64,000 nucleotides of DNA from Solwaraspora sp. WMMA2065 (GTDB taxonomy: Bacteria > Actinomycetota > Actinomycetes > Mycobacteriales > Micromonosporaceae): the NCBI RefSeq assembly GCF_030345075.1, contig NZ_CP128361.1:3162001-3226000 (forward strand). The letters are read 5' to 3'. Both the position numbers and the translations under genes were made by a program. The notes beneath the pieces were generated by a model. It saw only the letters and a program-made list of their open reading frames with translations. It had not been told where the DNA came from and made no database searches. This document shows positions 24,425 to 32,274 of the stretch, piece after piece; position 1 is the first letter of the stretch; each line of letters starts with the position of its first letter.

Positions 24425-25627
24425 GTGTCAGTCGAGGGTGGGAACGCGGACGAGCGCCTCAAACGCATCGAGGCGATCACCGACCCTGCCCTGTCCCGGC
24501 TGAGCTTTGACGCGCTGCTGGTCGAGTCACTGGCCCGCACCGGCGGGCTGCTCGGCGCCGACTCCGCCGCCGTCTGCCTGCTCGACGCACACTCCCAGCA
24601 GCTGGTCACCGCAGCTGCCTGGGGAATCGAGGCCGGCCACGAACCGCCGGCCCGGCTGCCGCTCGGTCGCGGGTACGCCGGCAAGGTGCTGACCACTGGT
24701 GACACGGTCATGCTGACCGACCCTGACGACGACGCGCTGGCGCATCCGGCGTTGCAGGGGCAGGGCATCCGGTCGCTGCTGGCGGTGCCGGTGACGATTG
24801 GCGGCTCGGTCGGCGGGGTGCTGCACGTGGCAACCCGACGACGCGGGCCGGCCTGCGACGACGAACATATGTTGCGGCTGCTGGCCGACCGGATCGCCCT
24901 GGCCGACCAGGCCCGCGAAAGCCAGGTCGACCGCGCCGCCACCCTGGCGCTGCAGTACGACCTGCTGCCCACCGAACTACCGGCGGTCGCCGGGCTGGAG
25001 TTCGCCGCCCGGTACGTAGCCGGCCACGACGCCGGGGTCGGCGGTGACTGGTACGACGTACTGCCGCTGCCGAACGGCTGGGTCGGCGTGGCGATCGGCG
25101 ACGTCACCGGACGCGGGCTGCACGCGGCCACCGTGATGGGCCGGCTGCGCAGCGCGCTGCGCGCGTACGCTCTGGAAACCACCGACCCGGCCGACGTGCT
25201 CGCCCGGCTGGACCGCAAGGTGCAGCACTTCGAGCCGGGCATGATGGCGACGGTGTGCTACGCGACGATCGACCCCACCCGGACGGTCGTGTCGGTGTCG
25301 ACGGCCGGCCATCCGCCGCCGGTGATGATCGGCGCCGGCCACGCCGCACACAGTCTGCCGGTGCTGGCGGACCTTCCGCTCGGCACCCGCATCCACCGGC
25401 CACGCCGGGCGCGCAGGCACCCCCTCGAGCCCGGCGCGCTGCTGTTCTTCTTCACCGACGGCCTGGTGGAGCGGTGGGGGCCGACCATCGACAACGGCCT
25501 GCGTCAGTTGTCCGACTCGTTGGTCGCCACCAGCGCCGAAACGGCCTGCGCCGAGACGATGGGCGCGCTGGTGGACGGCCGACCGCTGGTCGACGACATC
25601 GCCATGTTGGCGCTCCGCCGCCGATAG
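24425..25627 (+). CDS. GAF-domain PP2C (SpoIIE-type) protein phosphatase
   Basis: A 400-residue cytosolic protein: a GAF sensor domain at about residues 25-170 and a SpoIIE/PP2C phosphatase domain at 190-398. Metal-binding signatures GVGGDWYDVLPLPNGW, IGDVTGRGLHAATVM and FFTDGLVERWG are intact. Actinobacterial members commonly regulate anti-sigma or anti-anti-sigma factors; no such partner is adjacent. The start is GTG. The last codons (LALRRR) form the first unit of a 27-bp tandem repeat. Not part of the azoxy cluster. Confidence 0.9.
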   Translation: MSVEGGNADERLKRIEAITDPALSRLSFDALLVESLARTGGLLGADSAAVCLLDAHSQQLVTAAAWGIEAGHEPPARLPLGRGYAGKVLTTGDTVMLTDPDDDALAHPALQGQGIRSLLAVPVTIGGSVGGVLHVATRRRGPACDDEHMLRLLADRIALADQARESQVDRAATLALQYDLLPTELPAVAGLEFAARYVAGHDAGVGGDWYDVLPLPNGWVGVAIGDVTGRGLHAATVMGRLRSALRAYALETTDPADVLARLDRKVQHFEPGMMATVCYATIDPTRTVVSVSTAGHPPPVMIGAGHAAHSLPVLADLPLGTRIHRPRRARRHPLEPGALLFFFTDGLVERWGPTIDNGLRQLSDSLVATSAETACAETMGALVDGRPLVDDIAMLALRRR

Positions 25628-25685
25628 CCACTGTTGGCGCTCCGCCGCCGGTAGCCATTGTTGGCGCTCCGCCGCCGATGGCTGC
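25605..25685. repeat. Three tandem 27-bp repeats at the 3' end of the phosphatase gene
   Basis: Units at 25605-25631, 25632-25658 and 25659-25685 each start TGTTGGCGCTCCGCCGCCG, with 2-4 differences in the last bases. The first unit encodes the phosphatase C-terminus and stop; the other two lie after the stop. This looks like a local slippage duplication. Confidence 0.85.
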
Positions 25686-25702
25686 AGTCGATGTCGCGGG
25701 CG

Positions 25703-26416
25703 CTACCAGCGGCCGATCGACGGCACCCCGGCGGCGTCGTGCGGGGTACGGGCACTGGGATCGTCCGAGGTACGGGAGGCGGCAGCGGTGTCCGCCCAGT
25801 TGCGTGGGCCGGCGCCGTCCCCGCCGATCGTCGGGGCGTCGGCGCCTCGCGGCTGCGCGTCCGGGCTGGTCTTGCGCCCGTTTGCGAACGTCACCTGGTC
25901 GAAGCGCACCTCGACCGGAGTCGCGTACCGCTTGCCGTTGACCGGGTCGTGCCGCATGAACTGCGGCGGCGCGATCCGGACCGTCACGTCGTACGGGCCG
26001 GGACCGGGCACCGAGGCGTTGCCACCGTAGTGGTACAGAAACGGGTGCCACAGGAACGGCAGGCCGGCGGTGGCGACCGGTTGACCGTCCCGGTTGACGG
26101 TGATCCGCACGTCCAGACCGGGAATGAACCGGCCGTCGGCGGCATCCGCGACCGCGACCTCCAAATGCACGTTCGCATCCGGGGCAGCCTCCCGCCAGAC
26201 CAGCTGACCGCCGGAGAGCTCGTACATGCCCTCCGCCTCCTCGTTGACGAACGCCACTAGGTAGTCGCCGGCCAGTTGGCTCAGCGCCCCGTCCTCCTCG
26301 GCCATGGCGCGCAGCGCGCCGCCGTACGCCTGACCCTGCCGCCGGGCGACGGCGAGCTGCTCCTCGGTGGCCTCGTTGCTGGTCCGCATGGGCGGCTGCG
26401 CGGCTGGTGTCGTCAT
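25703..26416 (-). CDS. Tp34/P19-like iron-transport family protein (probable)
   Basis: A 237-residue protein with a central beta-sandwich-like part resembling periplasmic Tp34/P19 iron-binding proteins: LPFLWHPFLYHYGGNASVPG and GPYDVTVRIAPPQFMRHD, with several His and acidic residues that could bind metal. No signal peptide or lipobox is seen, unlike typical exported members, so location is uncertain. The C-terminal 50 residues are low-complexity. It converges with the phosphatase gene and runs to the tandem repeat. The family assignment is by motif only. Confidence 0.5.
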   Translation of the reverse strand: MTTPAAQPPMRTSNEATEEQLAVARRQGQAYGGALRAMAEEDGALSQLAGDYLVAFVNEEAEGMYELSGGQLVWREAAPDANVHLEVAVADAADGRFIPGLDVRITVNRDGQPVATAGLPFLWHPFLYHYGGNASVPGPGPYDVTVRIAPPQFMRHDPVNGKRYATPVEVRFDQVTFANGRKTSPDAQPRGADAPTIGGDGAGPRNWADTAAASRTSDDPSARTPHDAAGVPSIGRW

Positions 26417-26629
26417 GGTGACCCTCCGGGTCGATCTGCTTGCGTCCCCTGGTTGGAGGTCTACCCCGCAACGGCCCTGCTATTACTCACCCCACCGACA
26501 GATCGGTGGCCCGGTGGGCAGCACCAGTCACCCGCCGGTCAGAGGGCTGGTGCGCTGCCGTGTCGTTGCCGCTGTGCTGCCACTGCCGAGTCAGCCTGGC
26601 GACCTAACGACGCCTGCGGGCCGGGCCTC

Positions 26630-26869
26630 TCACGACCGCGTCAGGTCAGCGGGATCTGCCGCATCGTGGTTCGGGTGGCTGCGTAGATGAAGGGTCGCGG
26701 CTCGGCGAGGCAGCGCGATGGGACACGGGGGGCGTTGGCGTTTGTGGATGACCGTGCCAGGGTCGCCGGGATGGGTGACGTCGGAGCGGAGGCCGGCGAG
26801 GACGCGCGCAAGGCCGAGGAGGTCGGCATCGATATAGAACCGGACCTCGGCAGGTTTGATCCTGCTCAC
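26630..26869 (-). pseudogene. Truncated PIN-like toxin (VapC45-type) of a DUF433 pair
   Basis: It starts at a GTG that overlaps the antitoxin stop (GTGA). The first 45 residues read VRFYIDADLLGLARVLAGLRSDVTHPGDPG and HKRQRPPCPI, the N-terminus of VapC45-like toxins that accompany DUF433 antitoxins. After that the sequence loses family character and stops at 79 residues, where intact toxins are about 130 residues with a second acidic cluster. The toxin is therefore probably inactive. Confidence 0.65.
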
Positions 26870-27537
26870 GCGGCGCGTTGGGAGTTCTCGTACGCCAGCG
26901 CCCACCGCACGTCGGGCATGTCGAGTTGGTACGTCCCGGCAATCTCCTCGACGCCCGGCCCTGCCTCGTCCTGCTCCCAGAGCACCTCGGTGCTGAACCC
27001 CTTGATCGATGGCCGACCGAACCGGACATCTGGCAGGATACGGACCGGAGACTGGGGGTTGGGGTCCGGTCGCCATCCGGCAGCGACATCGCCGTCCCAG
27101 GTGACCCGCTCGACGAACGCCGCCGACGGAGGAGTGAGCAGCAACTGGTTACCGACTGCGGCCACCAGGCCGTATTCCGGGTCGAGACCAGCCTCCGCCT
27201 GAGCTTGCAGAACGAGTTTATCTGCCGGCGACGTACGGTCGGCGGTCGGCGAGTGGGTAGGGCACCCCGAATCCTCCCGGAGCAGGTCGATGAACGCCCG
27301 CAACTCGACCATCGGCACCCGGTGGGTACGGCGGTACTCCCGCAACAGCCCCGCCTCGACGAACTCGGCCCACGTGACCGAACGGGCGCCGCGCGGCTCG
27401 GTGCGTAGCACGGGTTTGTGCCGGCGTCCCTTACGCTCGTCGCCCTCCAGCCAGTAGTGCAGCGTCGACTGCGCCACCCGAAGGAGCCGGGCAGCCTCCG
27501 CCTCCGAGAAGACCTCACGCTCCAGGACGCTCACCAC
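26866..27537 (-). CDS. DUF433 antitoxin with MerR-like N-terminus
   Basis: A 223-residue protein. The N-terminal part resembles a MerR-type helix-turn-helix (FSEAEAARLLRVAQSTLHYWL). The C-terminal domain is DUF433, with FGRPSIKGFSTEVLWEQDEAG and a WALAYE ending. DUF433 proteins are antitoxins for PIN-like toxins in VapB45/VapC45-type pairs; a truncated toxin gene overlaps its stop by 4 bp. The protein probably also represses its own operon. Start GTG at 27537 or 27534. Confidence 0.8.
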   Translation of the reverse strand: MVSVLEREVFSEAEAARLLRVAQSTLHYWLEGDERKGRRHKPVLRTEPRGARSVTWAEFVEAGLLREYRRTHRVPMVELRAFIDLLREDSGCPTHSPTADRTSPADKLVLQAQAEAGLDPEYGLVAAVGNQLLLTPPSAAFVERVTWDGDVAAGWRPDPNPQSPVRILPDVRFGRPSIKGFSTEVLWEQDEAGPGVEEIAGTYQLDMPDVRWALAYENSQRAA

Positions 27538-27764
27538 CGTGCCGGTCTCCCACGCACCGGCTTCTTCATGGGTATGCCAGACGGCCTTGTGCGACGCCTT
27601 CGTGGCTGTGCCGCCCGCGTAGGGCGGACCGCCGGCCGCAGACCGGGATTCGTGTGCTGGAGTTGTGGTCCTGGCCTGGGAGGACGGGGGCGGGTGACGT
27701 GGGTGAACGTGGGCGACTCCCTGCCATCCAAGGTGAACCCCAGGTCGCTAGACTGGGCCCTCGC
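27538..27764. other. 227-bp gap before the tRNA
   Basis: No ORF with a ribosome binding site or recognisable product. It should hold the promoter of the divergent DUF433 operon (leftward) and of tRNA-Arg (rightward). Confidence 0.4.
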
Positions 27765-27837
27765 GCCCTCGTAGCTCAGGGGATAGAGCAACGGTTTCCT
27801 AAACCGTGTGCCGCAGGTTCGAATCCTGCCGGGGGCA
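27765..27837 (+). tRNA. tRNA-Arg (anticodon CCT)
   Basis: Acceptor GCCCTCG pairs with CGGGGGC; D arm GCTCAGGGGATAGAGC; anticodon arm ACGGT-TTCCTAA-ACCGT with anticodon CCT; T arm GCAGG-TTCGAAT-CCTGC. The discriminator is A, and CCA is not encoded. Such tRNAs often host integration; no integrase or att copy is seen in the next kilobase. Confidence 0.95.
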
Positions 27838-28209
27838 CCCCAGAGATCAGCGAGAACGCCAGCTGACCAGCGCGTACGCATATCGCGGTCGTAGGCAGCA
27901 GGATCTGCAGTCAGCCAGACTCGGCTCGTACGCCCAGATCCGCTCAGCGTCGGCGTCCGCGCGGTCCTGCGCTGCTTCCAGCTTCGCAAGCTCGTCCGCG
28001 CCCCAGCGGCAGCGCCACCTAGCCCAGGGCAGTCGCCAAGCGCGCTCGATCACGAGTACACGTTGTGACGGCCGGCACAGCAGCCTGGAGAGTCGTTTCG
28101 GGGTGCCACAGCCACAGTGCCGGAGGCCCGTCACCATACGCGGGTGTTTCGCGACTGGTGCGTAGGGTGGAAGACGCTACCAGCACCAGCCCAACCTGTG
28201 AGTCCGAAA
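27838..28209. other. 372-bp region after the tRNA without a convincing gene
   Basis: A leftward 96-codon frame (27847-28137) exists but has no ribosome binding site, no known domain and poor codon pattern. No repeat of the tRNA 3' end was found. The promoter of the following membrane protein should be at its right end. Confidence 0.4.
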
Positions 28210-29751
28210 ATGACTGTTAGGCGAGTTTCATCCCGTACGCTCGGCGCGGGCACGGGCGCGCCGTGGCTGACCGGCGTCGTCGCGTACGCGGCGGCGGTCG
28301 CCATGGCGCTGGTGGTCCTTGTGACGCCGGCTCCGGCGGTCGCAGCTCCGCCGTACACGCTGGATGAGCGTGCCCTGGCGATCGCCTCGCCGTCACTGGT
28401 CTACGTCGAAGTGGTCTACACCGGATACCTGCGCGACAAGCAGTCCGGCGCACCACTGCGCGCGTCGCCGATCACGTTCACCCGGCGGTGCAGCGGCTTC
28501 GTCGTCGGCACCGGCGGCGAGGTGATCACCAACGGGCTCTGCGTACGGCCGGCGAAGGACACCGCAGCGCAGAACGCCCTCTACTCGCTCGGACGCATCC
28601 TCATCGCGGAGGAGACTCTCGAGGCCGACGCGCTCGACCGCTACGTCGCCGACAACCTCCGCCAGAGCATCTTCACCGGCCTCGAAGCCGCAGACGAGCC
28701 GGACCATCAGGTGTACGGGCAGCTCGGCGTCGCGCCCACGGGCGGTCTGACGGAGAGCCCGGCGATCCCCGGCGAGGTGACCGAGGTGCTGGACGCCGAC
28801 GCCGGCAACATCGCCCTGGTCAAGCTGGAGCAGCAGAACCTGCCCGCGGTCGAACTGACCTCGTCGGGCACCCTCGACCTGGGTTCCTCGCTGGTCGTGG
28901 TCGGCTACGCCACCGACGAGGTCGATCCCCGCACGGCGACGTACTCGCTGCGATCCAAGCCGGTGAAGGTCATTGGTACCGGCACCCGCGGCTCCGCGTC
29001 GGTGTACCGGGTCAACAAGGACGTCGGCATCCACTCGCTCGGTGGGATGGCGATCGACACGAACGGCCACGTCGTCGGGGTGCTCGACAACGACCTGGAA
29101 CTGCCTGACCGGGCGAACCGTGCGCTGGTGCCGATGCAAACCATCACCGCGCTGCTCGCCGAGGCGGGCGTCGACAACGCGTTGGGCGAGACCGATCAGC
29201 TGTTCCGCAGCGGGCTCGACGCCTACTTCGCCGGTGACTACGAGACCGCCATCAGCCAGCTCGGCACCGTCGTAGAAAACTCGCCGGTGAACTCGGTCGC
29301 CCAGACGTACCGGCAGAACGCCACCGAGCTGCAGAAGATCGAAGACAGCTTCTCCAGCGGAGCTGGCTGGCTGATCTGGGCCAGCGGCGCGGCCGGCGGC
29401 GCGCTGGTGATCGGGCTGATCATGCTCGTGGTGCTGCTTCTGCAGCGCCGCGCCCGCCGCCAGCTCACGTCGGCCGAGCCGGTGCCCCCGGCCGCGCCAT
29501 ATCCGTTCTCGCCGGCGTCCGGATACCCGGGCCAGCCCACTCCCGGGTACCCCTCGGCACCCGCCTATCCGGCCCAACAGCCAGCGCAGGAATACCCGCC
29601 CGCACCTATCTACCAGCCACCCGCACCCGCTTACCAGGCGCCGCCTGCCCCGCGACAGGGGGCAGCGCCCGACGACCAGACGTGGCCCGACGACGAGGCG
29701 TTGCCCGACGAAGTCGGGCCCGACCCGCACGGGCCCAACCGCCACCACTAG
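28210..29751 (+). CDS. Membrane-anchored trypsin-like protein with degenerate active site
   Basis: A 513-residue protein: N-terminal signal peptide or membrane segment (residues 15-45), a trypsin-fold domain (about 50-310), a single membrane segment near residues 395-420 and a Pro/Tyr-rich cytosolic tail. Around the expected catalytic His, relatives have TNAHV but this reads TNGLCVR. Around the Ser, the usual SGG reads IHSLGGM. It is therefore probably not a protease in the normal sense. The ATG at 28210 has weak GTGAG upstream. The next gene converges immediately after the stop. Confidence 0.75.
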   Translation: MTVRRVSSRTLGAGTGAPWLTGVVAYAAAVAMALVVLVTPAPAVAAPPYTLDERALAIASPSLVYVEVVYTGYLRDKQSGAPLRASPITFTRRCSGFVVGTGGEVITNGLCVRPAKDTAAQNALYSLGRILIAEETLEADALDRYVADNLRQSIFTGLEAADEPDHQVYGQLGVAPTGGLTESPAIPGEVTEVLDADAGNIALVKLEQQNLPAVELTSSGTLDLGSSLVVVGYATDEVDPRTATYSLRSKPVKVIGTGTRGSASVYRVNKDVGIHSLGGMAIDTNGHVVGVLDNDLELPDRANRALVPMQTITALLAEAGVDNALGETDQLFRSGLDAYFAGDYETAISQLGTVVENSPVNSVAQTYRQNATELQKIEDSFSSGAGWLIWASGAAGGALVIGLIMLVVLLLQRRARRQLTSAEPVPPAAPYPFSPASGYPGQPTPGYPSAPAYPAQQPAQEYPPAPIYQPPAPAYQAPPAPRQGAAPDDQTWPDDEALPDEVGPDPHGPNRHH

Positions 29752-30996
29752 CTACAGCGCGATCAGCGACAGTGGCTTCGGCTGGTATCCCTCCAGGTAG
29801 CGGGCCGGGTCGGCGTGCAGTACGGAGGCGAGCAGCGTGCCGAAGACGTCCCGGAAGTCGGTGGTCGCCTTCAGGTCGCCGTCGTCGAGGTCGGTGAGAC
29901 TGGGCTGTTCGCCGTGGAAGCCCCCGACGACTCGAGGGCCGAGTACGAAGACCGGTCCGGCGGTCCCGTGGTCGGTGCCATCGGAGGCATTGGCGCGCAC
30001 CCGGCGGCCGAACTCACTGTAGACAACGACCGTGACGTTGCGCCCGGCCGGGCTCGTCGTCGTCAGCCGGTCCATGAACATGGTCAGCGCCCCGTCGACC
30101 TCCTTGAGCAGCCGCTCCTGCGCGGGCCGCTCGTCGGCGTGCGTGTCGAAGCCGCCCAGGCTGACCGAGTAGACCTGGGTGGGTACGCCTGCCTCGATGC
30201 ACCGGTGCACGAGCGCGAGTTGGGTGGCCAGTGACGTCTCACCGCCTGTGCCGGTGGCCGGGAGGTGTCCGGCCTCGCCGGCCTCGAACGGCTGATCGGA
30301 CTCCCGTACCCGTCGGATCAGGCCGTCCACCCGCAGAAAGTCGTGCAGCGCGGTCGCCGCCCGTGCCTGCAGGACGTCCTCGCCCCGCTGTTCGCGCCCG
30401 AGCGCGCGGACCATGTCCGCGCTGATCCCGGCGGGCAGTTGGGGTACGCCGAGCGTGACACTCGCTCCCGCCCGCGTCTCGCCTGCCAGCAGTGGCGGAA
30501 GCACCGGCTCGAAGCTGACGGCCGCTTCCGGCGATGCCTGGATCCCGTCGAGCCAGCGCCCCACCCAGCCGGTCCGGATCGGCGTGTCGGGCGACCCTGT
30601 CTGCCAGATGTCCATCGACCGGAAGTGGCTGCGGTCCGGCCGGGGGTATCCGACGCCGAGGACGACTGCCAACCGCTTGTCGTCCCAGAGCCGCTTCAGT
30701 CCGCCCAGCGCGGGGTTGAGTCCGAGCGCGCCGTCGAGGTGGAGCACCTCCTCGGGGGCGTAGGCCAGCTCCGGCCGGGCGGAGTGGTAGGCCGGGTCGG
30801 TGTACGGGATGACGGTGTTCAGCCCGTCGTTGCCCCCGTACAGCGTCACGATCACCAACGTGTCGGCCGGTCCGGGCTCGCCGTCCTTGTCGCCCTTGGC
30901 GAGCAGCTCAGCGATGCCCAGGCCGGCTGCGGCGAGCGCACCGCCGCCGAGCGCGCCGGAGGCCAGCAGGAACGTGCGTCGGGTCAACGGATCCAT
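29752..30996 (-). CDS. DUF1501 family protein, Tat-exported
   Basis: A 414-residue DUF1501 protein. The N-terminus TRRTFLLASGALGGGALAAAG is a twin-arginine signal of the RRxFL type. The body has VIVTLYGGNDGLNTVIPY and YSEFGRRVRANASDGTDHG, typical of this sulfatase-like fold. DUF1501 and DUF1800 genes nearly always occur together, as here (1 bp apart), and are thought to act in the cell envelope; the substrate is unknown. Second gene of the pair. Start ATG at 30996, just after the DUF1800 stop. Confidence 0.92.
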   Translation of the reverse strand: MDPLTRRTFLLASGALGGGALAAAGLGIAELLAKGDKDGEPGPADTLVIVTLYGGNDGLNTVIPYTDPAYHSARPELAYAPEEVLHLDGALGLNPALGGLKRLWDDKRLAVVLGVGYPRPDRSHFRSMDIWQTGSPDTPIRTGWVGRWLDGIQASPEAAVSFEPVLPPLLAGETRAGASVTLGVPQLPAGISADMVRALGREQRGEDVLQARAATALHDFLRVDGLIRRVRESDQPFEAGEAGHLPATGTGGETSLATQLALVHRCIEAGVPTQVYSVSLGGFDTHADERPAQERLLKEVDGALTMFMDRLTTTSPAGRNVTVVVYSEFGRRVRANASDGTDHGTAGPVFVLGPRVVGGFHGEQPSLTDLDDGDLKATTDFRDVFGTLLASVLHADPARYLEGYQPKPLSLIAL

Positions 30997-30997
30997 G

Positions 30998-32269
30998 CTA
31001 GTTCACCAGGTATTCCGGGCTGGCCAGGCCGAGCGTGATCAGCTCCCGCGGTGTCGTCGCCTGTTTCAACGCCGCGTACGTACGGTTGGTCCAGGTCGGA
31101 ACGACGAGTACGTCGGCCAACCGCTCCACCGTGACCCACACGCCGCCGGCCGACTCGGCGAGTACGCCGGCCAGGCCCAGCCTTACCTGGGCTGCCGAGG
31201 AGGTCAGCCAGGCTGTCCCGCTCGGCCAGCCGGCCACACTCGGCGGCGCGAACGGCACCTGCCCGAGACCCTTGAGCCCACTGACGACCGTGTGGAAGGC
31301 CTCGCCGGAGAGCCGCGCCGGGCGGATGCCGAGCTGCCGCATTGCTCCGACCAGCCACTCCATCGGCTGCTTCACCATCCGGAAGCGCCCCGAGCGGAAC
31401 TGCTCGTCCTCGACCAGGGCGCGCAGCATCGAGATGCCCACCGGGAACGCCGCGACCATCTTCCCCCGGGTGGACTCCGGGATCGGCTCGGTGGAGGACG
31501 CGTACCGGAACCACAGCCGGTCCGCGATGAACCGGGGGCAGGCCGGCCGGGCGGCGAGGTGGTCCACCAGCGAGAGCGCGTCGAACTTCGTGGTGGCGCC
31601 GAGAATGGTTTTGGGACCGGCGTCGTGGTCCTCGGGTACGAAGATCGCCGTCGCCGGCACGCTGAGGTCGGTCTTCCAGCCGGTCAGTGCCCGGCCGGCC
31701 GCCTTGACGTCGCGTTCGCCGTACTGGCCGATGCCGAGCATGAACAGTTCCATCAGCTCTCGGGCAAAATTCTCGTTCGGCGCCCGTCTGGTGTTCGTGT
31801 GCCCGTCGAGCCAGTAGACCAGCGCCGGGTCGGTGACCAGTTTGCGGGCCATTGTGGTGAACGTCGGCGAGCTCCGTATCTTTTGGTGCTGTGCCAGCAT
31901 GAACTGCGGACTTCCGACCTTCCGTATTGAGGTCGCCCAGTGCCCGTGCCAGAAGAACAGCAGCTTCTCGGTGGTCTGGTGGTCGGCGACGGTCAGCCGG
32001 TCGAGCCACCACCGGATGATCGTGTCGGTCTGCTGGCGGCGGAGCGCCTCCGCGGCGGCGCGCCGCTCGGCGCCCGGGTCGGGCAGATCGTCGAACGCGT
32101 CGGGGCCAAGCTCCGGCATCGGCGCCGCCGCTGCACCCCGGTCCTGCTCTCCGGGGTCCATCAGGCGCGCCACGGTGGCCCCGTATCCGGCCTTCGACGC
32201 GGCGGCCAACTCGGACGAGGTCGGACCGAACCCCACACGTCGCAGGAGCAGTGCGACGCTATCGCTCAT
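30998..32269 (-). CDS. DUF1800 family protein
   Basis: A 423-residue protein of DUF1800, starting MSDSVALLLRRVGFGPTSSEL. It contains LLFFWHGHWATS, NENFARELMELFMLGI and DRLWFRYAS, which are family hallmarks. No signal peptide is obvious, so it may be exported with its Tat partner or stay cytosolic. It is followed 1 bp later by the DUF1501 gene, and lies 5 bp downstream of the Wzz/BY-kinase-like gene on the same strand, so it may be cotranscribed with the polysaccharide operon. Confidence 0.92.
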   Translation of the reverse strand: MSDSVALLLRRVGFGPTSSELAAASKAGYGATVARLMDPGEQDRGAAAAPMPELGPDAFDDLPDPGAERRAAAEALRRQQTDTIIRWWLDRLTVADHQTTEKLLFFWHGHWATSIRKVGSPQFMLAQHQKIRSSPTFTTMARKLVTDPALVYWLDGHTNTRRAPNENFARELMELFMLGIGQYGERDVKAAGRALTGWKTDLSVPATAIFVPEDHDAGPKTILGATTKFDALSLVDHLAARPACPRFIADRLWFRYASSTEPIPESTRGKMVAAFPVGISMLRALVEDEQFRSGRFRMVKQPMEWLVGAMRQLGIRPARLSGEAFHTVVSGLKGLGQVPFAPPSVAGWPSGTAWLTSSAAQVRLGLAGVLAESAGGVWVTVERLADVLVVPTWTNRTYAALKQATTPRELITLGLASPEYLVN

Positions 32270-32274
32270 GTGGA

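Noticed and set aside
27765-27837. tRNA-Arg as an att site for an integrated element
   Set aside because: No integrase and no repeat of the tRNA 3' end found downstream; looks like an ordinary tRNA gene.
27847-28137. 96-codon minus frame after the tRNA
   Set aside because: No ribosome binding site, no domain, atypical codon pattern.
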